64,000 nt of DNA from Pseudomonas jessenii (GTDB lineage Bacteria; Pseudomonadota; Gammaproteobacteria; Pseudomonadales; Pseudomonadaceae): positions 372,001 through 436,000 of the forward strand of contig NZ_NIWT01000002.1 in assembly GCF_002236115.1 (NCBI RefSeq), in the 5' to 3' direction. How positions within the stretch are numbered: position 1 is the first letter of the stretch; every line of letters starts with the position of its first letter. The position numbers and the translations under genes were made by a program. Shown here piece by piece: positions 52,456-59,462 of this stretch. Below the pieces are notes generated by a model, which did no database searches, had not been told where the DNA came from, and was given only the letters and a program-made list of their open reading frames with translations.

Positions 52456-53031
52456 TCAGCCGAGCAACTCGCTCATGGCAATAATCTGCTCCGCCACTTG
52501 AATCAGCTTCTGCTGGCGGCTCATCGCCTGGCGGCGCATCAGTGTGTAGGCCTCTTCCTCGTTGCAGTCCTTCATTTTCATCAGCAGTCCCTTGGCCAGT
52601 TCAATGCGCTTGCGCTCGGCCAATTGCTGGTCGCGGGCATGCAGTTGGGCACGCAAGGCCTGATCGCTTTCGAAACGTGCCATGGCCACATCGAGAATCG
52701 GCTGCAGGCGTTGTGCGTGAATGCCTTCGACGATGTAGGCGCTGACACCGGACTTGATCGCCTGTCGCATCACATCGGGGTCGTGTTCGTCTGTGAACAT
52801 CACAATCGGTCGTGGCTGGTCGCGAGTCACCAGCACCACTTGTTCCATGACATCGCGGCCCGGTGACTCGGTATCGATCAGAATCACATCCGGACGCACC
52901 GTTTCGACGCGTTCGGGCAGGTCGATGGTCAGGCCTGATTCATCGATCACTTCGAACCCGGCCTCGGTCAGGGCGGCCCTCAGGCGCCCGACTTTTTTAG
53001 CGGTGTCATTGATCAGCAGGATACGCAGCAT
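52456..53031 (-). CDS. nasT: nitrate-responsive ANTAR antiterminator NasT
   Basis: A 191-residue response-regulator-like protein. The receiver-like domain (about 1-120; start MLRILLINDTAKKVGRL, phosphorylation-site region LIDTESPG) is followed by a C-terminal ANTAR RNA-binding domain (about 125-188: LAERKRIELAKGLLMKMKDCNEEEAYTLMRRQAMSRQQKLIQVAEQII). NasT binds hexaloop hairpins in the nasA and nirB leaders and prevents termination. NasS holds it inactive when nitrate is absent. The second ATG (53031) is preferred: CAGGAG lies 9 bp upstream of it but only 3 bp from the first ATG. Confidence 0.93.
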   Translation of the reverse strand: MLRILLINDTAKKVGRLRAALTEAGFEVIDESGLTIDLPERVETVRPDVILIDTESPGRDVMEQVVLVTRDQPRPIVMFTDEHDPDVMRQAIKSGVSAYIVEGIHAQRLQPILDVAMARFESDQALRAQLHARDQQLAERKRIELAKGLLMKMKDCNEEEAYTLMRRQAMSRQQKLIQVAEQIIAMSELLG

Positions 53032-53046
53032 GTTCATGGTCTCCTG

Positions 53047-54258
53047 TCAGCGGCTGGCGGATCGGTGCGAGCTGTCGCTCATGGCGTGCAGTTTGAAACT
53101 GCGGGCATAACCGGCCGGGTCCGAACCGTCCCAGGTCTTGCCGTCGATCAACTGACTGCTGCGCATCTCCTTGCCCCGTGCCGCGACACCTACAGCGCTG
53201 GCCGCTTCACGATACAAGTCTAGTTGCTGGACTTGACGGGCCACGGCGAGGTAATCCGGGTCGTCGCGCAACAAACCCCAGCGACGGAACTGGGTCATGA
53301 ACCACATGCCATCGGACAGGTACGGCAGATTGACCTCGCCTTCACCGTGGAAGCGCAGGGCGTGTGGGTCTTGCCAGCGATTGCCCAGACCATCGACATA
53401 GTCGCCCAGCAGGCGCGGCTCGATGCACTCCAGCGGCGCATCGAGGTATTGCGCTGCACTGAGCAATTGCGCGGTGCTGCGACTATTTTCGCTGCTTTCT
53501 TCGATGAAGCGACTGGCCTCCAGAATCGCCATCACCAACGCGCGGGCAGTGTTGGGGTATTGCTCGACGAAGGCGCGGGTGCAGCCCAGGACCTTTTCCG
53601 GATGATCGGGCCAGATGGTCTGGGTCGTCGCCAAGGTGAAGCCGAGGTCCTGTTGCACGGCGCTGGCGGACCAGGGTTCGCCGACGCAGAGCCCGTCGAT
53701 ACGCCCGGCCCGCAGGTGCGCGACCATTTGCGGCGGCGGCACCACCACGCTGTCAACATCCAGGAGTGGGTGAATGCCCTGACTGGCGAGCCAGTAATAC
53801 AGCCACATGGCGTGGGTGCCGGTTGGAAACGTCTGGGCGAAGGTGAATTTTGAGCGAGTTTGGTGCACGTGCCGTTCCAGTGCTTCAGGACTGGTCACTC
53901 CAAGCGCTTGCAAACCACGGGACAGGTTGATGCTCTGGCCGTTCTGATTCAGGCCCATCAGCACGGCCATGTCGGTCGCGGCCACGCCACCGATGCCCAG
54001 GTGAACGGCGTAAACCAGACCGTAGAGGCTGTGGGCGGCATCGAGTTCGCCGCTGACCAGTTTGTCCCGCAGGTTGGCCCAGGACGACTGACGCTTGAGG
54101 TTCAGGGTCAAGCCATGGGGTTGGGCGAAGCCCTGGGTGGCGGCGACAACCACCGAGGCGCAGTCGCTCAGAGCCATGAAGCCGAGATTGATTTCGGTTT
54201 TTTCCGGGGCATCGCTGCCATTGACCCAGGCCAGAGGGCCGGCTGATGGTTCGTTCAT
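53047..54258 (-). CDS. nasS: nitrate sensor NasS (NrtA-like)
   Basis: A 403-residue soluble protein related to the NrtA/CmpA nitrate- and bicarbonate-binding proteins, but with no signal peptide, as for cytoplasmic NasS. Family segments are INLGFMALSDCASVVVAATQGF, DAAHSLYGLVYAVHLGIGG and GYARSFKLHAM at the end. NasS binds NasT without nitrate and releases it when nitrate is bound. It is the promoter-proximal gene of nasS-nasT, 15 bp from nasT. The start at 54258 follows AAGGTGAACACGCG. Confidence 0.92.
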   Translation of the reverse strand: MNEPSAGPLAWVNGSDAPEKTEINLGFMALSDCASVVVAATQGFAQPHGLTLNLKRQSSWANLRDKLVSGELDAAHSLYGLVYAVHLGIGGVAATDMAVLMGLNQNGQSINLSRGLQALGVTSPEALERHVHQTRSKFTFAQTFPTGTHAMWLYYWLASQGIHPLLDVDSVVVPPPQMVAHLRAGRIDGLCVGEPWSASAVQQDLGFTLATTQTIWPDHPEKVLGCTRAFVEQYPNTARALVMAILEASRFIEESSENSRSTAQLLSAAQYLDAPLECIEPRLLGDYVDGLGNRWQDPHALRFHGEGEVNLPYLSDGMWFMTQFRRWGLLRDDPDYLAVARQVQQLDLYREAASAVGVAARGKEMRSSQLIDGKTWDGSDPAGYARSFKLHAMSDSSHRSASR

Positions 54259-54274
54259 CGCGTGTTCACCTTGC

Positions 54275-54322
54275 AAAAAAAACGTCGTCCCGAGTTCTTG
54301 CATGAGCAGGTCGGGGACGACG
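54275..54322 (-). terminator. intrinsic terminator in the nasS leader
   Basis: The stem CGTCGTCCC(C)GA / TCGGGACGACG with one bulge is followed by eight Ts on the minus strand. It lies between the sigma54 promoter and the nasS start, 17 bp from the latter. A hairpin with an A1/G4 hexaloop (GAC-AATGGC-GTC, 54319-54330) shares bases with its 5' arm, like hairpin 2 of the other leaders, but has a 3-bp stem. A possible first hairpin (54355-54370) has loop ACCAGC, lacks G4 and overlaps the transcription start. Confidence 0.75.
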
Positions 54323-54376
54323 CCATTGTCTTTGCACACATTCGGTCGTTGGCATGGGTGCTGGTACCCAGAGTGG

Positions 54377-54392
54377 TGCAAGGCATATGCCA
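54377..54392 (-). promoter_or_regulatory. sigma54 promoter of nasST
   Basis: TGGCATATGCCTTGCA on the minus strand matches the sigma54 -24/-12 consensus very well. It faces away from the pyrD promoter. Confidence 0.65.
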
Positions 54393-54441
54393 TTATCCGT
54401 TGATTTGATCACGCGCCTCGCTTGCCACCCCGTTGCCCGGC

Positions 54442-54447
54442 TATAAT
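54442..54447 (+). promoter_or_regulatory. -10 box of pyrD
   Basis: A perfect TATAAT lies 40 bp before the pyrD start. No good -35 box at 17 bp is visible (TTGCCA is 14 bp upstream), so strength is uncertain. Confidence 0.45.
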
Positions 54448-54486
54448 CGCCGCCTCAATTCGCCGCCAATCGAGTCAAATCCGCCC

Positions 54487-55506
54487 ATGTACACCCTGGC
54501 CCGTCAGCTGTTGTTCAAACTCTCCCCGGAAACCTCCCACGATCTGTCCCTGGACCTGATCGGAGCGGGCGGGCGTCTTGGGCTCAACGGCTTGCTGTGC
54601 AAGGCCCCGGCGAAGACGCCGGTGAATGTCATGGGCCTGGACTTCCCGAATCCGGTGGGGCTGGCCGCCGGCCTGGACAAGAACGGCGCGGCCATCGACG
54701 GTTTCGCCCAACTGGGTTTCGGTTTTGTCGAAATCGGCACCATCACGCCGCGTCCGCAGCCGGGCAACCCGAAGCCGCGCCTGTTCCGTCTGCCGGAAGC
54801 CGAGGCGATCATCAATCGCATGGGGTTCAACAACCTCGGCGTCGATCACCTGCTGGCCCGCGTGGCGGCGGCCAAGTACAAGGGCGTGCTGGGCATCAAC
54901 ATCGGCAAGAACTTCGATACGCCGGTCGAGCGTGCCGTGGACGACTACCTGATCTGCCTGGACAAGGTCTACGCCCACGCCAGCTATGTGACGGTCAACG
55001 TCAGCTCGCCGAACACGCCGGGCCTGCGCAGCCTGCAATTCGGTGACTCGCTCAAGCAGTTGCTGGCCGATCTGGCCGAGCGCCGCGCGGAACTGGCCTT
55101 GCGTCATGGCAAACATGTACCGCTGGCGATCAAGATCGCGCCGGACATGAGCGACGAAGAAACCGCACAAGTTGCGCAAGCGCTGATCGAAACCGGGATG
55201 GATGCGGTCATTGCGACTAACACCACCCTGAGCCGTGTAGGCGTCGAAGGCATGGAGCACGGCGAAGAAGCCGGTGGTCTGTCCGGCGCGCCGGTTCGCG
55301 ACAAGAGCACCCACACCGTGAAAGTGCTGGCATCGGAGCTGGGTGGTCGGCTGCCGATCATCGCTGCCGGCGGTATTACCGAAGGCAAGCACGCAGCGGA
55401 GAAAATCACCGCGGGCGCGAGCCTGGTGCAGATCTACTCGGGCTTCATCTACAAAGGCCCGGCGCTGATTCGTGAGTCGGTAGACGCCATCGCAGCACTA
55501 CGCTAG
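54487..55506 (+). CDS. pyrD: quinone-dependent dihydroorotate dehydrogenase PyrD
   Basis: A 339-residue class 2 enzyme. The N-terminal amphipathic helix (about 1-35, [15 protein letters not shown]) docks to the membrane, and the FMN-binding TIM barrel follows. Segments include [39 protein letters not shown] with the catalytic Ser, and [15 protein letters not shown]. It oxidises dihydroorotate to orotate with ubiquinone in pyrimidine synthesis. It is divergent from nasST. Confidence 0.96.
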   Translation: MYTLARQLLFKLSPETSHDLSLDLIGAGGRLGLNGLLCKAPAKTPVNVMGLDFPNPVGLAAGLDKNGAAIDGFAQLGFGFVEIGTITPRPQPGNPKPRLFRLPEAEAIINRMGFNNLGVDHLLARVAAAKYKGVLGINIGKNFDTPVERAVDDYLICLDKVYAHASYVTVNVSSPNTPGLRSLQFGDSLKQLLADLAERRAELALRHGKHVPLAIKIAPDMSDEETAQVAQALIETGMDAVIATNTTLSRVGVEGMEHGEEAGGLSGAPVRDKSTHTVKVLASELGGRLPIIAAGGITEGKHAAEKITAGASLVQIYSGFIYKGPALIRESVDAIAALR

Positions 55507-55512
55507 CGAGCT

Positions 55513-55649
55513 TTTGTGGCGAGGGGGCTTGCCCCCGTTCGGCTGCGAAGCAGCCGCAATTCCGGCCACTGTGTTTTACCTGTGTCACCGAGTCGATTGG
55601 TTTCGGGGCCGCTTCGCGACCCAACGGGGGCAAGCCCCCTCGCCACAAA
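55513..55649. repeat. second REP family: GGCGAGGGGGCTTGCCCCCG doublet
   Basis: Inverted copies of tttgtggcgagggggcttgc and its complement flank a spacer that has its own inverted GCTGCGAAGCAGC. This family is unrelated to the tgtaggagcgagc type elsewhere in the window. Confidence 0.85.
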
Positions 55650-55678
55650 GGTATCGTCGCTGAATTTGAAGCAGGCAT

Positions 55679-55704
55679 AAAAAAGGGCCCCTTTAAAGGA
55701 GCCC
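55679..55704 (-). terminator. intrinsic terminator of rmf
   Basis: On the minus strand GGGCTCC-TTTAAA-GGGGCCC is followed by six Ts, about 90 bp after the rmf stop. Confidence 0.75.
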
Positions 55705-55791
55705 CTGGGCCGGAGCCCGCCGTCCGGATGGGACGTGCATGGTTAATTCAGTACAAATCAGATTGTCGTGTCGGAGTGTTCTGCCCTGTAA

Positions 55792-56007
55792 TTAGCCGAC
55801 GGCGTGAAGTTCGTTGAGTCTGTGGATTCCCGCAGTGCCGGTCATACCGTCCCAGTTGTCGCCGCGTCCTTCTCGCCAGCCGTTAATCCAGGCTTGACGT
55901 ACCGACGGTAGAGTAAATGGGCAAAGCTCACGGGATTTACCACCAACGCCATATTGATATCCGCGCAAAAATGCTCTTTCCAACGGATCACGCTTAAGTC
56001 TTCTCAT
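55792..56007 (-). CDS. rmf: ribosome modulation factor
   Basis: A 71-residue protein of the RMF family, which binds 70S ribosomes in stationary phase and promotes 100S dimers. The start MRRLKRDPLERAFLRGYQYGVGGKSRELCPF and the WINGWREGRGDNWDG segment are diagnostic. A GAGGG ribosome binding site precedes the ATG. It is divergent from rlmL across a long, structured gap. Expression is probably growth-phase dependent, as in relatives. Confidence 0.95.
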   Translation of the reverse strand: MRRLKRDPLERAFLRGYQYGVGGKSRELCPFTLPSVRQAWINGWREGRGDNWDGMTGTAGIHRLNELHAVG

Positions 56008-56537
56008 AGGGTGTTGCCCTCACTTGTTGACTGTATTTATCGCGTCGACCTCTATTGAGGTCTGGCAGAAAAACTCTGCCGTTGGGGGCTCGTTGCCGGC
56101 GTGACGAGCCAAGGTGTTGGCGTCATTGCGGCGCCAACCTGTATTGAGTTCTAACCAATGCGTCACATCGAGGGAATGATCGTTTTGTCATAAGGACGTA
56201 ACCGTTCATGTGCTAACGCCATAAGTAACAGAGCGTTTGTAGCGTATTTATTGGCCAAACCCCGGTATGATCGGCTCTGCGCTGGATGATGGGCCTAATC
56301 CTTTAGTGAGAATGGCTCCCGTTGCCGGGAAGCACTATTCGACGAAGGGTCGACTTATGACATTTTGTTGCATCAACTTTTTTATCTGTCCTTGCATCTA
56401 AGCTCATTTAACCCGAGCAGCAGGGGTGGAACGGCACACCTTCGTGCCACGCGGGCGCTCTTCGAGAAAAGCGCCTGATTGAAAACCGGACCGGCAATGC
56501 GTTGCCCGGTCACTTAGCTAAAGGTTCTGGAATTCCC
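56008..56537. other. 530-bp rmf-rlmL intergenic region with structured rlmL leader
   Basis: There is no convincing ORF. Three successive hairpins lie in the last 110 bp before rlmL: GGCAC-ACCTTC-GTGCC (56433-56448), GCGCT / AGCGC (56455-56474) and ACCGGCAA / TTGCCCGGT with a bulge (56490-56510). None has a T run, so they are more likely RNA structure or binding sites than terminators. The remainder is AT-richer and probably holds the rmf promoter. Confidence 0.45.
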
Positions 56538-58808
56538 ATGTCCGATCGTTTCGAACTCTTCCTCACTTGCCCAAAAGGCCTTGAAGGCCTGCTCATCGAG
56601 GAAGCCGTCGGGCTTGGCCTTGAGGAAGCGCGGGAGCACACCTCTGCCGTGCGCGGCATGGCCACCATGGAAACCGCTTATCGCCTGTGCCTGTGGTCAC
56701 GCCTGGCCAACCGCGTGCTGCTGGTGCTCAAGCGTTTCCAAATGAAGGACGCCGAAGACCTGTACCACGGCGTGCTGGACATCGAGTGGCAAGACCACAT
56801 GCTCAATGACGGCACCCTGGCCGTCGAATTCAGCGGCCATGGCTCAGGTATCGACAACACCCACTTCGGCGCGCTGAAGGTCAAGGATGCCATCGTCGAC
56901 AAACTGCGCACCCCGCAAGGCGACCGTCCGTCCATCGACAAGCTCAACCCGGACCTGCGCATTCACCTGCGCCTGGATCGTGGCGAAGCCATTCTGTCTC
57001 TTGACCTGTCCGGTCACAGCCTGCACCAGCGCGGCTATCGCTTGCAGCAAGGTGCGGCGCCGCTCAAGGAAAACCTCGCGGCCGCCATCCTGATCCGTTC
57101 CGGCTGGCCCCGTATCGCGGCCGAAGGCGGCGCTCTGGCCGACCCGATGTGCGGCGTCGGCACGTTCCTGGTGGAAGCCGCCATGATCGCCGCCGACATG
57201 GCGCCGAACCTGCGTCGCGAGCAGTGGGGCTTCACCGCCTGGCTCGGTCACGTACCGGCGCTGTGGAAAAAACTCCACGAAGAAGCCACCGAACGCGCCG
57301 CGGCCGGCCTGGCCAAGCCGCCGCTGTGGATTCGCGGTTACGAAGCCGACCCGCGCCTGATTCAACCGGGCCGCAACAACGTCGAACGTGCCGGCCTCAG
57401 TGAGTGGATCAAGATCTACCAGGGCGAAGTCGCGACCTTCGAGCCGCGTCCGGACCAGAACCAGAAAGGCCTGGTGATCTGCAACCCACCATACGGCGAG
57501 CGTCTGGGCGACGAGGCGAGCCTGCTCTACCTCTACCAGAACCTTGGCGAACGCCTGCGTCAGGCTTGCCTCAACTGGGAAGCCGCGGTGTTCACCGGCG
57601 CCCCGGACCTGGGCAAGCGCATGGGCATCCGCAGCCACAAGCAGTATTCGTTCTGGAACGGCGCCTTGCCGTGCAAGCTGTTGCTGATCAAGGTGTTGCC
57701 GGATCAATTCGTCACCGGCGAGCGTCGTACTCCGGAGCAGCGCCAGGTCGAGCGCGAGCAAGCCGCCTACGATCAGGCGCCGAACGAACCGCAGGAACGC
57801 AAGTTCAACAAAAACGGCAACCCGATCAAACCGGCGCCGGCACCGGCTCCAGTGGTCGAGCAGCCGCGCCTGAGCGAAGGCGGGCAGATGTTCGCCAACC
57901 GCCTGCAAAAGAACCTCAAGGCCCTGGGCAAGTGGGTCAAGCGTGAAGGCATCGACTGCTACCGCGTGTACGATGCCGACATGCCAGAATACTCCATGGC
58001 CATCGACCTGTATCACGATTGGGTGCATGTCCAGGAGTACGTCGCGCCGAAATCAATCGATCCGGAAAAGGCTTCGGCCCGCATGTTCGATGCCCTGGCA
58101 GCCATCCCGCAGGCGTTGAACATCGACAAGAGCCGTGTGGTGGTCAAGCGCCGCGAGCGCCAGAGCGGCACCAAGCAGTACGAGCGCCAGGCGGCACAGG
58201 GCAAGTTCGTCGAGGTCAATGAGGGTGGCGTGAAGCTGCTGGTGAACCTCACCGACTACCTCGACACCGGTCTGTTCCTCGACCACCGGCCGATGCGCAT
58301 GCGTATCCAGAAAGAGGCGGCCGGCAAGCGCTTCCTCAATCTGTTCTGCTACACCGCGACGGCCAGTGTGCATGCGGCCAAGGGCGGCGCGCGCAGCACC
58401 ACCAGTGTCGACCTGTCGAAAACCTATCTGGACTGGGCGCGTCGCAACCTGTCGTTGAACGGTTTCTCCGACAAGAACCGTCTGGAGCAGGGTGATGTGA
58501 TGGCGTGGCTCGAAGCCAGTCGTGACGAGTACGACATGATCTTCATCGACCCGCCGACGTTCTCCAACTCCAAGCGCATGGAAGGTGTCTTCGACGTGCA
58601 ACGCGACCAGGTGCAACTGATCGACCTGGCCATGGCGCGACTGGCGCCCGGTGGCGTGTTGTACTTCTCCAACAACTTCCGCAAGTTTGAACTGGAAGCC
58701 AACCTCGGCGAGCGTTATGCAGTCGAGGAGATCACCGCCCAGACCATCGACCCGGATTTTGCCCGCAACGCCAAGATCCATCGCGCCTGGAAAATCACGG
58801 CTCGTTGA
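56538..58808 (+). CDS. rlmL: bifunctional 23S rRNA methyltransferase RlmK/RlmL
   Basis: A 756-residue fusion that methylates 23S rRNA at G2445 (N2) and G2069 (N7). N-terminal THUMP domain (about 45-155), then the RlmL methyltransferase with GVGTFLVEAAMIAADMAP and NPPYGER (Asn316), then a basic/proline linker (about 395-440), and the RlmK domain with NLFCYTATASVHAAKGGARSTTSVDLS and DPPTFSNSKRM (Asp671). The start at 56538 (MSDRFELFLTCPKGLEG) is conserved. The last 104 bp are duplicated twice downstream. Confidence 0.95.
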   Translation: MSDRFELFLTCPKGLEGLLIEEAVGLGLEEAREHTSAVRGMATMETAYRLCLWSRLANRVLLVLKRFQMKDAEDLYHGVLDIEWQDHMLNDGTLAVEFSGHGSGIDNTHFGALKVKDAIVDKLRTPQGDRPSIDKLNPDLRIHLRLDRGEAILSLDLSGHSLHQRGYRLQQGAAPLKENLAAAILIRSGWPRIAAEGGALADPMCGVGTFLVEAAMIAADMAPNLRREQWGFTAWLGHVPALWKKLHEEATERAAAGLAKPPLWIRGYEADPRLIQPGRNNVERAGLSEWIKIYQGEVATFEPRPDQNQKGLVICNPPYGERLGDEASLLYLYQNLGERLRQACLNWEAAVFTGAPDLGKRMGIRSHKQYSFWNGALPCKLLLIKVLPDQFVTGERRTPEQRQVEREQAAYDQAPNEPQERKFNKNGNPIKPAPAPAPVVEQPRLSEGGQMFANRLQKNLKALGKWVKREGIDCYRVYDADMPEYSMAIDLYHDWVHVQEYVAPKSIDPEKASARMFDALAAIPQALNIDKSRVVVKRRERQSGTKQYERQAAQGKFVEVNEGGVKLLVNLTDYLDTGLFLDHRPMRMRIQKEAAGKRFLNLFCYTATASVHAAKGGARSTTSVDLSKTYLDWARRNLSLNGFSDKNRLEQGDVMAWLEASRDEYDMIFIDPPTFSNSKRMEGVFDVQRDQVQLIDLAMARLAPGGVLYFSNNFRKFELEANLGERYAVEEITAQTIDPDFARNAKIHRAWKITAR

Positions 58809-59369
58809 AGCGTGGATCCACCTGTAGGAGCGAGCCTGCTCGCGATGGTCGATAACGATAACGCGTGCTTTCTGAATGCACGCGGTGTTCTTGAGTCCAT
58901 CGCGAGCAAGCTCGCTCCTACAGTGCTTCGGCGAGCGTTATGCAGTCGAGGAGATCACCGCCCAGACCATCGACCCGGATTTTGCCCGCAACGCCAAGAT
59001 CCATCGCGCCTGGAAAATCACGGCTCGTTGAAGCGTGGATCCACCTGTAGGAGCGAGCCTGCTCGCGATGGTCGATAACGATAACGCGTGCTTTCTGAAT
59101 GCACGCGGTGTTCTTGAGTCCATCGCGAGCAAGCTCGCTCCTACAGTGCTTCGGCGAGCGTTATGCAGTCGAGGAGATCACCGCCCAGACCATCGACCCG
59201 GATTTTGCCCGCAACGCCAAGATCCATCGCGCCTGGAAAATCACGGCTCGTTGAAGCGTGGATCCACCTGTAGGAGCGAGCTTGCTCGCGATGGTCGATA
59301 ACGATAACGCGTGCTTTCTGAATGCACGCGGTGTTCTTGAGTCCATCGCGAGCAAGCTCGCTCCTACAG
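58705..59369. repeat. 223-bp tandem repeat, three copies (rlmL 3' end plus REPIN)
   Basis: Copies at 58705-58927, 58928-59150 and 59151-59369 (last copy about 4 bp short). Each unit is the final 104 bp of rlmL including the stop, 14 bp, then a complete REPIN (58823-58922, 59046-59145, 59269-59368). The copies are identical as far as I can see, except that the left REP arm reads gagcctgctc in copies 1-2 and gagcttgctc in copy 3. Only copy 1 encodes the real rlmL C-terminus. Confidence 0.95.
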
Positions 59370-59462
59370 GGTTTCAGTGCTGGTCAAATTAGTGGCTAAT
59401 AGCTATAACTCAGTTCATGGCCAAAGGGCTTCTCCGCACCTGGCGTTTTGAGTTTGCGTTTT

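Noticed and set aside
54355..54370. First ANTAR hairpin for nasS (TGGGT-ACCAGC-ACCCA)
   Set aside because: The loop has A at position 4 rather than G, and the hairpin overlaps the predicted transcription start, so it is not counted as a proper target.
58812..59355. Repeated short ORFs of 64 and 88 codons in the tandem repeat
   Set aside because: They are translations of REPIN sequence and out-of-frame rlmL debris repeated every 223 bp.
58705..59369. CRISPR array
   Set aside because: Three direct repeats of 223 bp with no spacers between them; the unit contains coding sequence and a REPIN, and no cas genes are nearby.
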